DNA from: Tachypleus tridentatus
Taxonomy: Eukaryota > Arthropoda > Merostomata > Xiphosura > Limulidae
Direction: 5' to 3'
Assembly: GCF_004210375.1 (NCBI RefSeq)
Contig: NC_134833.1
Coordinates: forward strand, 142,530,127-142,594,126
Length of the DNA stretch: 64,000 nucleotides
How positions within the stretch are numbered: the stretch's first letter is position 1; every line of letters starts with the position of its first letter. The notes under the pieces were generated by a model. It searched no databases and was not told the DNA's origin. It saw only the letters and a list, made by a program, of their open reading frames with translations. Shown here piece by piece: positions 22,861 through 35,168 of the stretch. The position numbers and the translations under genes are program-made.

Positions 22861-23248
22861 ACAAGGTCACGTTCATTTATAGCGTCACATCTACAGCTGT
22901 ACCTTACCATATGTGATGAGACGAAGCTGTTGTTATCATCACGGTTAGAAGCTGCTTACCTTTCTGTGTATATGCCTATTTGATAAAACGAGTGAATGAA
23001 ACAAACACCAATGGCTCGGATATCGATTGTTTTTGCCCTTTGAAACAGTCATAAGTTTAATAGCTGTAGGTAAGTACCCGAGGAAGTTGTTGCAACAGTC
23101 TTTTCATATAATAATATTTTTTAAGCTTACAAATGTAAGTAAGATACGAATTACAAAGCAGTGGTGAGATTCTATCGAGTAAAGGACAGAAGTGGTTACG
23201 GCTGTACTTTACACACCGCACGCTTATTAGGTGTCTCAGGTGACTGTT
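22861..23248. other. Unannotated DNA
   Basis: Nothing recognisable. The 71-codon minus-strand frame at 23057-23272 runs into a SINE tail. Confidence 0.45.
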
Positions 23249-23524
23249 TGTTTGTTTTTTAATTTCGCGCAAAGCTACTCGAGGGCTATCTGCGTTAGCC
23301 GTACCTAATTTAGCAGTGTAAGACTAGAGGGAAGGCAGCTAGTCGTCACTATTCACCACCAACTCTTGGGCTACTCTTTTACCAACAAACAGTGGGATTA
23401 ACCGTAACATTATAACGATCTCACAGCTGAAAGGGCGAGGATGTTTGGTGTGACAGGGATTCGAACTTGCGATCCTCGGATTAGAAGTCGAGTGCCTTTA
23501 ACGACCTGGCCATGGCGGCTCACC
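23249..23524 (-). mobile_element. tRNA-derived SINE, family 1 (full length)
   Basis: Complete on the minus strand. The left end has the AAAC tail and 'TTTCGCGCAAAGCTACTCGA'. The core includes 'AACTCTTGGGCTACTCTTTT' and the head ends near 'GACCTGGCCATGGCGG'. No clear target duplication was found. Confidence 0.92.
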
Positions 23525-24078
23525 TTGGAAAAGGGCTAAAATGATGAGGTAGTAATTCTGCGATATTGAGTTAGAGGGCGCGTTATTAGGATCATAGTTC
23601 CACGAAATGGCACTAGATGATGTGTCTGTAGAGGAGAGAATGATGACTGCACAGATAATTCGCGAGCGAACTACCAGAAGGTGATGTAGATCAATATGTT
23701 ATTAACCTTAGAGCAGTAAAGTCTTATAACTAATAATTCAATCTAACTTACATTAACCTTCTAGTCACAACTGTCAGTACTGAAAAGTTTTTATCACGAT
23801 TACAGTTCTTTTTAAGCAGAATATTAAATCTGCTATTTTTATTTCTACTTCTTAATAGCTTTATAATGTTCGCTTATATATTTAATTACATCCGTTTAAT
23901 AAAGGCAGATGGTATTTCCATAGGCGGATAGTGTTCCTAAGGATTTTGTTTGTATAGGTGGATAGTTTAATAAAATCATGAGCTCATTGTAATGGTGTCT
24001 TAAGATGTCATCAATCTCGAAAATTAATCAGTAAAACTTATTCTTATTAATTGTATTTCTATGTATTATATATAACAA
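23525..24078. other. Unannotated DNA
   Basis: No gene or repeat was recognised. The stretch at 23560-23700 is less AT-rich but shows no coding pattern. Confidence 0.45.
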
Positions 24079-24138
24079 TCTCGGTAGACTCAACACAGAT
24101 AGCCTGATGTGGCTTTGCTATAAGAAAACACACACACG
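24079..24138 (+). mobile_element. SINE family 3, 3' fragment
   Basis: 'CTCGGTAGACTCAACACAGA', 'TAGCCTGATGTGGCTTTGCT' and 'ATAAGAAAACACACACAC' match the 3' half of family 3. The head is absent. Confidence 0.75.
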
Positions 24139-25683
24139 CATGTATAATAATAAACAAGTTCTTGACAGAATACCAATAGAATAGTGCTATAGATGATGTG
24201 CTACTAAGAACAATGTTACTACAGTTCGTATAATGATCAATTATTCAATAATATTTTACCTTATTTGCATAGCATACGTTTTACAAATATCTGTCCTGAA
24301 AATAATACATTTTTCGTGATCATTTATATGTCTAAATAATTACACTTTTAAGAAAATAGACTATGTATAGATCTTGTTAAGGTTTATTTGCAAACTACAT
24401 ATATATGCAAGTTCCAGATCAAAAGCAAGAAAATAACTTTCTAATGTACTCAAACTTCTTGAGAATCTCACGAATTTATATTAAGATTTACTTGTCATTA
24501 TATAAAGTGGAAGAATAGTTGAATTTGTTTTTGCTGACTGTCAAATTCAGTGACATACAAAATCCATTCTTCATTATTAGACTTAAATACAACTTATTTT
24601 GGATGTAAAGTATATTTTACAATGATAAACAGTAACCGTGATATATTTATAAAATTTGATTTATTTATCTTTTCTTATAGACCATATTTTTTATCGTAAG
24701 AAGCAACAAAAGTGAAATATCTTTTATTGATTGTGCTCTTAAAAACCTCCAAAAGTGTAAAGTATGAACATCGTTTTTTATAAATCGTAAATGAAGGAAT
24801 CTTTTTATAAATTAAAGTTTTATTAATAAATGTTTCAGTGTATGTGATGTTTGTTATGTGTATGATTTTATATTACATATATTAACTATAGCATATTGGG
24901 CTGTGATGAAACACGAGTTTTATATAAAAAATATATATAAATGGGGACTTGTAATAGATGTTCAAACATACTTGTTACACGAAGAGTAACTTGTCAGAAA
25001 AAACCAAGCTAAATATGTAATTATTTGATAAGTTGTAGTTTGAACACAGAATTGTATAATGTTTAAATGAAAATATAAGACATGTTACCAAGATATTTTT
25101 TAAAAAACCTACTTGAGAAAAAAATATGTTTTAAAATACTTGATACAATAGTTTCGCTAAGCCTAAAACAGAACAAATTAACGTATAAAACGAAACATGA
25201 AACTGTTACGTTATTTATAGATTTCAATAGGTCTTCTTTTCAGAGTAAATAGATGTAACACAAGATATTAATTATAGAAATCTATTAGCAATAACAGTTT
25301 TATAAAATGTCATGCAATATAACTCAGAACGGCTGATATGGGTATTAAAGTTATTAGAAATAAAAAGTGTTAGCATGCATACCAGCCGTCAGGAGATACA
25401 TTTTTACGCGAAGTGGGTTTTTCGTCATCACGTGTGTCATGTAAGTTAAATATGAAAGTGAAAACTATAGAACTAATGGATTAGCAAAGTGTTTTATACA
25501 TAAAGCAAAGAATAAGTGTGAAGCATGTAACGAAAATTATTGACTATAATAATTTTAATAGCACAATACATCTTATAATACCATTTATCTATAGAACTTT
25601 GTTAATACCATCCATCTTTGTAAAATACACATAATAAGCCCAGTAAGACTATCTGCCTATAGAACCTTAGAAACATTGTTCAC
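24139..25683. other. Unannotated very AT-rich DNA
   Basis: About 1.5 kb with no long frame, array or mobile element that I can identify. Confidence 0.6.
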
Positions 25684-25922
25684 CTAGCATGCCCTGGTGG
25701 TTGAGGCACTCGACTCGTAATTCGAGGGTCGCGGATTCGAATCCCGGTCACACCAAACACGCTTGCCCTGTCAGTCGTGGGAAAGATGTGACAGTCAGTC
25801 CCACTATTCGTTGGTCAAAGATTAGCCCAAGAGTTAGTGGTGGGTAGTGGTGACTAGCTGCCTTCCCTTTACTCTTACACTGCTATATCAAGGACGACTA
25901 GCGCAATAACACACGTAGTTTC
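25684..25922 (+). mobile_element. tRNA-derived SINE, family 1, with internal deletion
   Basis: The head and most of the core are present. About 12 bp are missing around the usual 'GGGCGTTATAATG' block (here 'GTCGTGGGAAAGATGTGAC'), and the 3' end is cut before the AAAC tail. Confidence 0.88.
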
Positions 25923-27384
25923 TAGAGGGTATGGTCACACATCCAAATTTACTTCAACTTAAACCAGAAGTAAGATTTTTACCGAACGACAGCCGTAGTT
26001 CTATATTATGTACTCACCCGCTGTGAATTACATCTACTGATGGTTAAAAGTGAGGGTTTTACCCAACGACAACTGTAGTTCTGTAATGGTGTGACCACGA
26101 GCTCTGGATTGCATCAATTGACCAGAAGTGATGGTTTACGAAGATTTCCTTTCAGAAAGTGACGTCGTTCAAACGTAAAATTGAATTTTCATCTTTTAGT
26201 TTAACAACAAAGAAACTCCACTAAGTTTGATAACAAACTAGCAGGAAAGATAAATGATTTTATTCTACTTTTGACAAAGAATACTGATTGAACAAATGTG
26301 TTTATCTATAACAATAACACATCTCGATAAATAAATAACTAATAACTTCTTCAGTTAAAGGTAAAACCAGCAGATGTATATAAGTCTAGAATAATTATAT
26401 AACATTCTCATCTAAGGTATGCATCTATACTGATATTCATAGGTTGTGTTTCTCTAACAAAGATCCGCAATAAGCCAATACTTTCTATAGATTCCTATAG
26501 TCCAGTTGCTCATTACCTGTGTATTTCTTTCTGTGTAATTACATAGAACTACAATAAACAACGACTGTCCCCACGTACCTGTAATTCAGTTGCATATCGC
26601 TATCTTTCAGAATTACAGCCACACTAGATTAAATACTCATTTCTATTATCACCTATTTATAGATAATTACTAATTAAAGTGTAAATAGCATTGCTCCTTA
26701 CTATGTTTCAAACAACACAAACTGAAATGTTTCATTTTCTTATCACTTACAACACGTAGTTGGTAACAACGGACAACTCGCTAATGCATGTGCTGTGAAC
26801 GTAATCGCATCAGGTTCTGCATACTTACAGCAGGGCTGTAGAGCGACGTTGGTGGTGCAGTAGTCGACTTTAATGTTTACAAGGATTTACAGTACAAACA
26901 GATAAACAGTCGTCAGGTAATAATAAGCAAACCCCGCTCTTACCTTCAATAAGTCCGGCGTAGACGTACTGCTAAGCTCACCATTAAAATGCATATTTTA
27001 CCAAACTCTTGCTGGACATGGACAGGCAAAGAAAATTACGGTAAAACATCTGCATTCCTCAGGCTCGGTCGTTTGTGCTTTGTCTGGACGTTATAATATC
27101 GATACAATCTACACGTACCTGGGCTAAGGAAGAGTCCCGATAGGCACTGCTGGTGTTGTGACTTCAAACCAGGAATGTGTAGTACTTTAGTTCTCATTCA
27201 ATCTTTATTTTACCTTTCTTGACTACCCGTTATAAGCTACTTATTCTGAAATAAAATACAGTGTTAGGTTTCCACGGGCACTACTGTCGGGCGTTTCCCA
27301 ACTTTATCGACCTCAGGGTGATTCATATCAAGTGTCTGGCGTTCATGAGTTTGAATCATGAACTACGAAACTCCTCACTTAGTT
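25923..27384. other. Unannotated DNA
   Basis: Near 25930-26150 there are three loosely similar blocks ('AGAAGTAAGATTTTTACCGA', 'AAAAGTGAGGGTTTTACC', 'AGAAGTGATGGTTTACG'), possibly a very old tandem repeat. Otherwise nothing is recognised. Confidence 0.45.
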
Positions 27385-28165
27385 TGTGTCTCAGATTGTT
27401 TTAGATAATCTACCCTATCTGTTTTGTATTTTTCAGATGGTTTCAGATAGCCTACCCTATCCGTTTATAATTTTTAGATTGTTCTAGATAACCTACCCTA
27501 TCCGTTTATAATTTTTAGATTGTTTCAGATAACCCACCCTATCCGTTTATAATTTTTAGATTGTTTAAGATAACCTACCCTATCCGTTTATAATTTTTAG
27601 ATTGTTTCAGATAACCTACCATATCTGTTTATAATTTTTAGATTGTTTTAGATAACCTACCCTATCTGTTTTCTGTTTTTTAAGTTGTTTTACATAACCT
27701 ACCCTATCTATTTTTTATTTTTTAGATTGTTTCAGATAACCTACCCTATCCGTTTATAATTTATAGATTGTTTCAGATAACCTACCCTATCTGTTTATAA
27801 TTTTTAGATTGTTTTAGATAACCTACCCTATCTGTTTTCTGTTTTTTAAGTTGTTTTACATAACCTACCCTATCCGTTTATAATATTTAGATTGTTTCAG
27901 ATAACCTACCCTATCCGTTTATAATTTTTAGATTGTTTCAGATAACCTACCCTATCTGTTTATAATTTTTAGATTGTTTTAGATACACCACCCTATCTGT
28001 TTTCTATTTTTTAAGCTGTTTTACATAACCTACCCTATCTATTTTTTATTTTTTAGATTGTTTTAGATAACCTACCCTATCTATTTTCTATTTTTTCAGA
28101 TTGTTTTAGATAACCTACCTATCTGTTTTCTATTTTTTTTAGATTGTTTTGGATAACCTATCCAT
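27385..28165. repeat. 41-bp tandem array, about 19 copies
   Basis: 'GATTGTTTCAGATAACCTAC' followed by 'CCTATCCGTTTATAATTTTT' repeats with a 41-bp step (for example 27481 to 27522). Some units have the variant 'CTGTTTTCTGTTTTTTAAG' or 'ACATAACC'. A two-unit variant block occurs twice (near 27660-27720 and 27830-27870), so segments longer than one unit have been duplicated. Confidence 0.93.
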
Positions 28166-28294
28166 TATAGTCTGAAAAGCAACATATAAGCTTCTCAACA
28201 GTAGTAATGCTACGAAAGCTATACATTGAAACAGAATCTCCAAAGGAGAATTAATAATAGTGACTCCCACACTGTATCGTCATTTCCAATAGAG

Positions 28295-28825
28295 ACGTAT
28301 TGTAATAACCGTTATGTTACCTAACGATTCATTCGCAAAGAATAAATATTACAATAACTGTTAAATTGTATCATAATTAACTGATAACAGGATACATTAC
28401 GGTACCTTTTACACTGTATCATAATTAAGTGACAATAGAGATACGTTACACTAACTGTTACATTGTATCATAATTAACTGACAATAGCGATGCATCACAT
28501 AACTGTTACATTGTATCATAATTAGCTGACAACAGAGATACATTACAGTAGTTATTACAATGTATCATAATTAGCTGACAACAAAGATACATTACATTAA
28601 CTGTTGCATTGCATCATAATTTACTGACAATAGTGATACGTTACATAACTACTACATTGTATTACAATTAAGTGACAATAGCGATACATTACAGTAACTA
28701 TTACATAGTATTATAATTAGCTGGCAATAGAAATACATTACAGTAACTATTACATAGTATCATAATTAGCTGGAAATAGAGATACATTAAAGTAACTGTT
28801 ACATTGTATTATAATTAACTAGCAA
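28295..28825. repeat. ~49-bp tandem array, about 11 copies
   Basis: 'GTTACATTGTATCATAATTA' followed by 'ACTGACAATAGAGATACATT' and 'ACAGTAACT' repeats with a step of about 49 bp and moderate divergence. Confidence 0.9.
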
Positions 28826-29461
28826 CAAAGGAACAAAGCAGAACGTACAACAAACATCTATTATAATAAGTAGTTCATTGTAGCAGAATTTACAGCACAG
28901 ATTTATTACAGTAAGAATTATATTGTTGCAGACATTAGAATAAACATTCATTGTAATATTTATCACATTCTAGAGTAAAGTTCCTTTTTCATTTTACGAA
29001 TTTCTCCAGTAAAACAAAATAAAAACAACCAAACAAATAATAAAGTAATCAAACTGACTCTTTTTAAAGTAATTACGAAATATCAGTCATTTGCACATCA
29101 GATTAAAATACAAATTATTCAAACTTCCAAAACTTTTAACAGTAGAAAGTAAAACAACTCTAATAAAAATAATCCATATCTCTGTAATGTGTGACTTTAA
29201 ACAACAATTACCATTAGAGAATTAATATAAGACCAAGGTAGTGTTAAAAATTTGTTTTCAGAGCAAACCAAACTGGGCTAACTGCTGTGTTTTCAGAGGA
29301 GAAGTGAAACCCTAAGTTTGATTTTGTCAGTCCGTAAACTTCACGCCTTCCACTGGAGGACTTGTAAACAGTTGGAAAGTGTAAACACTTTGGAAATTCA
29401 TATTGTAAAAAGTCCAGTAATTTTAATGTCTTTATGAATGTGTGACAATTTGTAAGTTTTC
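28826..29461. other. Unannotated AT-rich DNA
   Basis: No gene or repeat was recognised. Confidence 0.5.
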
Positions 29462-29690
29462 GTTTTGAAATTCGAACAAAGCTATACGAGGGCTATCTGC
29501 GCTAGCCGTCCCTAATTTATCAGGGTAATACTAGAGGGAAGACAGCTAGTTATCGCCATCCACTACCAAATTTTTGGTTACTCATTACCCACAAATAGAG
29601 GGATTCATCGTCATACTATAATGCCACCACAGCTGCAAGGGCGAGCATGATTGGTGGAACGAGGATTCGAACCCGCGACCCTCAGATTAC
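29462..29690 (-). mobile_element. tRNA-derived SINE, family 1, interrupted by the 41-bp satellite
   Basis: Minus-strand copy running from the 3' end (29462) through the core and B-box to 'CGCGACCCTCAGATTAC'. It stops exactly where the satellite begins. The missing head piece appears on the other side of the array at 32473-32505, so the two parts were once one SINE. Confidence 0.88.
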
Positions 29691-32453
29691 TTCTCTTCTA
29701 ACCATCACCACCTAAACACTGTTAATTGTTCTTCTCTTTTTACCATCACCACCTAAACACTTAATTGTTCTTCTCTTCTTACCATCACCACCTGAACACT
29801 GTTAATTGTTCTTCTCTTCTTACCATCACCACCTAAACACTATTAATTGTTCTTCTCTTCTTACCATCACCACCTGAACACTGTTAATTGTTCTTCTCTT
29901 CTTACCATCACCACCTAAACACTATTAATTGTTCTTCTCTTCTTACCATCACCACCTTAACACTGTTAATTGTTCTTCTCTTCTTACCATCACCACCTCC
30001 ACACTGTTAATTGTTCTTCTTTTCTTACCATCACCACTTAAACACTGTTAATTGTTCTTCTCTTCTTACCATCACCACCTAAACACTGCTAATTGTTTTT
30101 CTCTTCTTACCATCACCACTTAAACACTGTTAATTGTTCTCTTCTTTCTTTTCTTACCATCACCACTTAAACACTGTTAATTGTTAAACACTTCTCTTCT
30201 TACCATCACCACCTAAACACTGTTAATTGTTTTGTTTCTTCTTTACCATCACCACCTAAACACTTAATTGTTTCTTTTCTTCTTACCATCACCACCTGAA
30301 CACTGTTAATTGTTCTTCTCTTCTTACCATCACCACCTAAACACTATTAATTGTTCTTTCTTCTTTCTTACCATCACCACCTGAACACTGTTGTTCTTTC
30401 TTCTCTTCTTACCATCACCACCTAAACACTATTAATTGTTTTTTTCTTCTTTTTACCATCACCACCTTAAACACAGCATTCTTACCATTTCTTCTCTTCT
30501 TACCATCACCACTGCAACACTAAGCATTGTTAATTTTCTTTTTTCTTACCATCACCACTTAAACACTGTTAATTGTTTCTTCTCTTCTTACCATCACCAC
30601 CTAAACACTTAATTGTTCTTTCTTTTCTTTCTTACCATCACCACTTAAACACTGTTAATTGTTCTTTCTCTTCTTACCATCACCACCTTAAACACTGTTA
30701 ATTGTTCTTTCTCTTCTTACCATCACCACTTAAACACTGTTAATTGTTCTTCTCTTTTACCATCACCACCTAAACACTGTTAATTGTTTTCTTTTCTCTT
30801 CTTACCATCACCAGTTAAACACTGTTAATTGTTCTTTCTCTTCTTACCATCACCACTTAAACACTGTTAATTGTTCTTCTTCTTTCTTACCATCACCACT
30901 TAAACACTGTTAATTGTTCTTTCTTCTTTTTACCATCACCACCTAAACACTGTTAATTGTTTTTCTTCTCTTCTTACCATCACCACCTAAACACTGTTAA
31001 TTGTTCTTCTTCTTTTACCATCACCACCTAAACACTTAATTGTTCTTTCTTCTTCTTACCATCACCACCTGAACACTGTTAATTGTTCTTTCTTCTTCTT
31101 ACCATCACCACCTAAACACTATTAATTGTTCTTTTTTTCTTCTTACCATCACCACCTTAACACTGTTAGCATTGTTTTCTTTTTTTCTTACCATCACCAC
31201 TTAAACACTGTTAATTGTTCTTTTCTCTTCTTACCATCACCACCTAAACACTTAATTAAACACTGTTAATTTTCTTCTCTTTCTTACCATCACCAATTAA
31301 ACACTGTTAATTGTTCTTCTCTTCTTACCATCACCACCTAAACACTGTTAATTGTTTTTCTCTTCTTACCATCACCACTTAAACACTGTTAATTGTTCTT
31401 TTTCTTTTTTACCATCACCACCTAAACACTGTTAATTGTTGTTTTTCTCTTCTTACCATCACCACCTAAACACTGTTAATTGTTCTTTTCTTTTTACCAT
31501 CACCACCTAAACACTGTTAATTGTTCTTCTCTTCTTACCATCACCACCTAAACACTGTTAATTGTTCTTCTCTTCTTACCATCACCACCTAAACACTATT
31601 AATTGTTCTTCTCTTCTTACCATCACCACCTAAACACTGTTAATTGTTCTTCTCTTCTTACCATCATCACCTAAACACTGTTAATTGTTCTTCTTTTCTT
31701 ACCATCACCACTTAAACACTGTTAATTGTTCTTTTCTTCTTACCATCACCACCTAAACACTGTTAATTGTTCTTCTCTTCTTACCATCACCACCTAAACA
31801 CTGTTAATTGTTCTTCTCTTCTTACCATCACCACTTAAACACTGTTAATTGTTCTGTTAATTGTTCTTTTCTTCCTACCATCACCACCTAAACACTGTTA
31901 ATTGTTCTTCTCTTCTTACTTATCACCACTTAAAACTGTTAATGTTAATTGTTTTCTTCTTTTCTTACCATCACCACTTAAACACTGTTAATTGTTCTTT
32001 CTTCTTCTTACCATCACCACCTTCACACTGTTAATTGTTAATTGTTTTTTTTTCTTACCATCATCACCACTTAAACACTGTTAATTGTTCTTCTTTTCTT
32101 ACCATCACCACTTAAACACTGTTAATTATTCTTCTCTTCTTACCATCACCACTTAAACACTGTTAATTGTTCTTCTCTTCTTACCATCACCACCTTCACA
32201 CTGTTAATTGTTCTTCTTTTCTTACCATCACCACTTAAACACTGTTAATTGTTCTTCTTTTCTTACCATCACCACTTAAACACTGTTAATTATTCTTCTC
32301 TTCTTACCATCACCACCTAAACACTTAATTGTTCTTCTCTTCTTACCATCACCAATTAAACACTTAATTGTTCTTCTCTTCTTACCATCACCACCTTAAC
32401 ACAGTTAATTGTTCTTCTCTTTTTACCATCACCACCTAAACACTGTTAATTGT
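29691..32453. repeat. 41-bp satellite array, 2.76 kb, about 67 units
   Basis: The consensus is 'TTCTTCTCTTCTTACCATCA' plus 'CCACCTAAACACTGTTAATT' plus G, a 41-bp unit (for example ACCATCACC at 29781 and 29822). The strand is strongly asymmetric, pyrimidine-rich in one half. Edges are clean. The interior (about 30130-31480 and 31900-32060) has many one- to three-base indels in T and CTT runs plus scrambled units, which may be sequencing noise. The 'CACCTR' and 'CACTTA' variants are interspersed. Confidence 0.95.
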
Positions 32454-32472
32454 TTCGATCTCGTTAGCCATT

Positions 32473-32505
32473 TATTACGAGTCAAGTGTCTTAACCAGCA
32501 GGCAT
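32473..32505 (-). mobile_element. Head fragment of the interrupted family 1 SINE
   Basis: 'ATTACGAGTCAAGTGTCTTA' then 'ACCAGCAGGCATG' corresponds on the minus strand to the SINE head from the B-box side outward. It continues the copy that ends at 29690, with ATTAC present on both sides. Confidence 0.8.
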
Positions 32506-33043
32506 GTTGAAATTATTAACGTGCATTCAAACAAAACGAAGTAGACAACAGATAAATCAAACCATCTATTATTTTGCAGCACATACATTACGAAGATATT
32601 TCAGATTTACGCAACTTTCTGGAACTTCAAATGAAAACGTTTTTATCGTTTTCATAACAATGAAACGTTGTTCAAACGTTTACGATCACAATACTGTTTT
32701 ATATGTTTTAGGGCTAATTTTATATTTACAAAATCTTGAACAATGTGTTTAATAATTATCAGTTATCAACTACAATTCGTGTAAGTAGAAATACTATTAT
32801 AGTGACGTCACATTTTGTTACACCTGTTATAGTGTTATTTCTGAAATGTCATTGTTTACGATATTCTAACCAAATGGTAACAATCTTAGTAAAACAAACA
32901 AAGGAAACGCTTTTCAGTTTCGGTCAGTATAAGTGAAATATAGTTTTCACGGTCAAATTTAATCCATTTTTTTAAAATATCGAAATAATGGGTGAAAGGA
33001 ATTTTACTGAATGATTTGGTATAATACATTACATAAACGAGCT
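32506..33043. other. Unannotated DNA
   Basis: A perfect CRE palindrome TGACGTCA lies at 32803-32810. The overlapping plus frames at 32504-32752 and 32736-32936 have no exon signals that I trust. Confidence 0.4.
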
Positions 33044-33318
33044 GCCTGGCATGGATAGGTGGTTAAGGCACTCGACTCATAGTCTGAGGGTAGCGGGTTT
33101 GACTCCTCGTCACACCAAACATTTTCGCCATTTCAGCCGTAGGGGCGTTATAATATGACGACCAATCTCACTATTCGTTGGTAAAAGAGTAGCCCAAGAG
33201 TTGGCGGTGGTGGTGAAGACTACTTACCTTCCCTTTAGTCTTACACTGCTAAATTAAGGACAGCTGACGCAGACAGGCGTCGCGAGGCTTTGAGCGAAAT
33301 TCAAAATAAACCAAACCG
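33044..33318 (+). mobile_element. tRNA-derived SINE, family 1 (full length)
   Basis: The head 'CTGCCTGGCATGGATAGGTG' with 'TTAAGGCACTCGACTC' is followed by the complete core and ends 'GCGAAATTCAAAATAAACC'. No clear target duplication. Confidence 0.9.
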
Positions 33319-33899
33319 TAAAAGAACGAAGTATTTTAGTGTGTAGGAAGAAGTAAACAAGCACACAACTAACTTCGAGCAAATAACCGATAAATGAGCT
33401 GTTCGACTGGATCAGTTCGAAGATTATCGAACAATAAGATTCGTGCTTACTTTAAAAGTAACGTTATCGCAGTAAACTGAGAGTCAAGTATTCACCCTGA
33501 AAAACAGTTTCAGGCAACAAAATTATCCTTATAGATTTATATTAATTGCTTGGTTTGTTGGTGGCTGAGTATTTAATAACAGAAGGCACCAGGTATATCT
33601 GCGCCAAACAAGAAACAAAAGTTAATCTTCAATAGCCGCGGCACTTGAAATTCTTACAGGCATGAGTAGAATAAGTTAATCTGCGAAACCTTTCTTCCAT
33701 TTTATTAACTATATTTTTGTGCGCCAGAACAAGAGAGGCAGAATAAAGATGACACAGAATGTAATTATGAATATCATTAAGTGTAATCAATATTATTCCA
33801 GGCCAACGAAGAGCAATGTTTATTTCGAATGGCGTGAATGGTAAATTATAGTTATACGGGCTCAAAAGTATTGTGGCAGTCTTTAAGCTCTGACAGCTA
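33319..33899. other. Unannotated DNA
   Basis: The minus-strand frame at 33629-33949 (106 codons) is the longest here that is not repeat-driven. It lacks a recognised domain and I cannot support it as a gene. Confidence 0.4.
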
Positions 33900-34937
33900 A
33901 GAATGCAGTGAAAGAGGTTAAAGGAAGTCCTGAATGGTGAGAAAGTCACTTTTGAAGGAAGTTGTTAATAACTTTCAAATCAACTACTCTTGATCATTGG
34001 AATGTAGGATGGAAAGAGGACGGAGGGTACGTTTCCCACTAATCTTTCACATATTGTCACAAACGACTTTGGAAATGATGGATGAAGAGATACTTGAAGC
34101 GAGATTAACCAAAGATTCCTAGTACTTTTGATGTGTTACCTGCCAGACGTGGATATGATCTCACTGAAAGACCAAGTGATTGTGAAGCACAAGATATCTA
34201 TGGAAGAAATCCCAGGCCCGTTTCTAAAATTTCATTTCCTCTTGGCAGTCAGGAGCTCACCATAGACGAGGATACTACAGAAAGATACAATGAGTTACTA
34301 CCTTCATGTAATGGTTAATAGTAGGGAGATTAATGACATCAAGATTAGAATCTAAGAGAATGGTGGAAGAGAGCCAGTCAGTCTGCTCCAACTTCCACCA
34401 CACGAGTTAGGTGGCAATGCCTTCTACTAATCACCATCAGGATGATGGGAAAATGGTCACTCTCCTATGGGCCATTAACTGCCACCCAACAAAAAGAAGA
34501 AAGAAAAATAAACAGATTGACCTATGGTAGTAATAGAACGACTAGGGACATGAAAATGTATATAAGGACCATTACTGAAGTGAGAAAGAATGTGACCTGA
34601 GAATAACCCCTTCCTTCAATATCAGCACCACCCAAGTGTTGATTGCAAACATTAAAGGTTCCCAAGATAAAGAAAGGTAATAGCATCTGTTTAATAAGTA
34701 TCAAGGTACTCTTCATCATAATCATTTCTCAGTGATAGGTAAAGAAAATAAATTGAATGTTATGGCCAATGGAGAAATGTATGGAAACAGCTGCCAGTGG
34801 CATACCGTGTGTCAAAATATAGAGGATGTATGCAAGACAACCAGGAATATCATATTGGCATGTACACTACCCAATCTATCTTTACTGAACAAGGACGTCT
34901 CATAAGCGGTTTCTATAAAGACGTCGTTTATGTTTGC
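33900..34937. other. Unidentified segment of higher GC, part 1
   Basis: Base composition is visibly richer in G and purine than the flanks. One frame (34133-34318, 61 codons) looks protein-like in composition (for example ERPSDCEAQDIYGRNPRPVS) but has no start context or splice sites that decide the matter. Short stops in all frames and the lack of known motifs suggest a decayed retroelement or pseudogene, family unknown. Confidence 0.35.
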
Positions 34938-35168
34938 TTTGAATTTCGCGGAAAACTACACGAGGGCTATATACTCTAGCCGTCCCTAATTTAGCAGTGT
35001 AATACTACATTACCACCCACCACCAACTCTTGGGCTACTATATTACTAAGGAATAGAGGGATTGACAGTAACATTATAACGCCTGATAGGGCGAGTATGC
35101 TTGATACGACAGGGATTCGAAGCCCCGACCCTCGGATTGTGAGTCGAGTGCCTTAACCACCAGGTCTT
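34938..35168 (-). mobile_element. tRNA-derived SINE, family 1, diverged and internally shortened
   Basis: It has 'TTTCGCGGAAAACTACACGA' at the left, a core with a ~20-bp gap after 'CAGTGTAATACTA', a shortened 'AACGCCTGATAGGGCGAG', and the head 'GTGAGTCGAGTGCCTTAACC' at the right. This is an old copy sitting inside the higher-GC segment. Confidence 0.85.

Noticed and set aside
29691..32453. CRISPR-like array (regular 41-bp repeats)
   Set aside because: The repeats are contiguous with no unique spacers and sit in animal DNA; it is a satellite.
33629..33949. 106-codon minus frame as a gene
   Set aside because: No motif, weak start context and no conservation evidence; left as unannotated.
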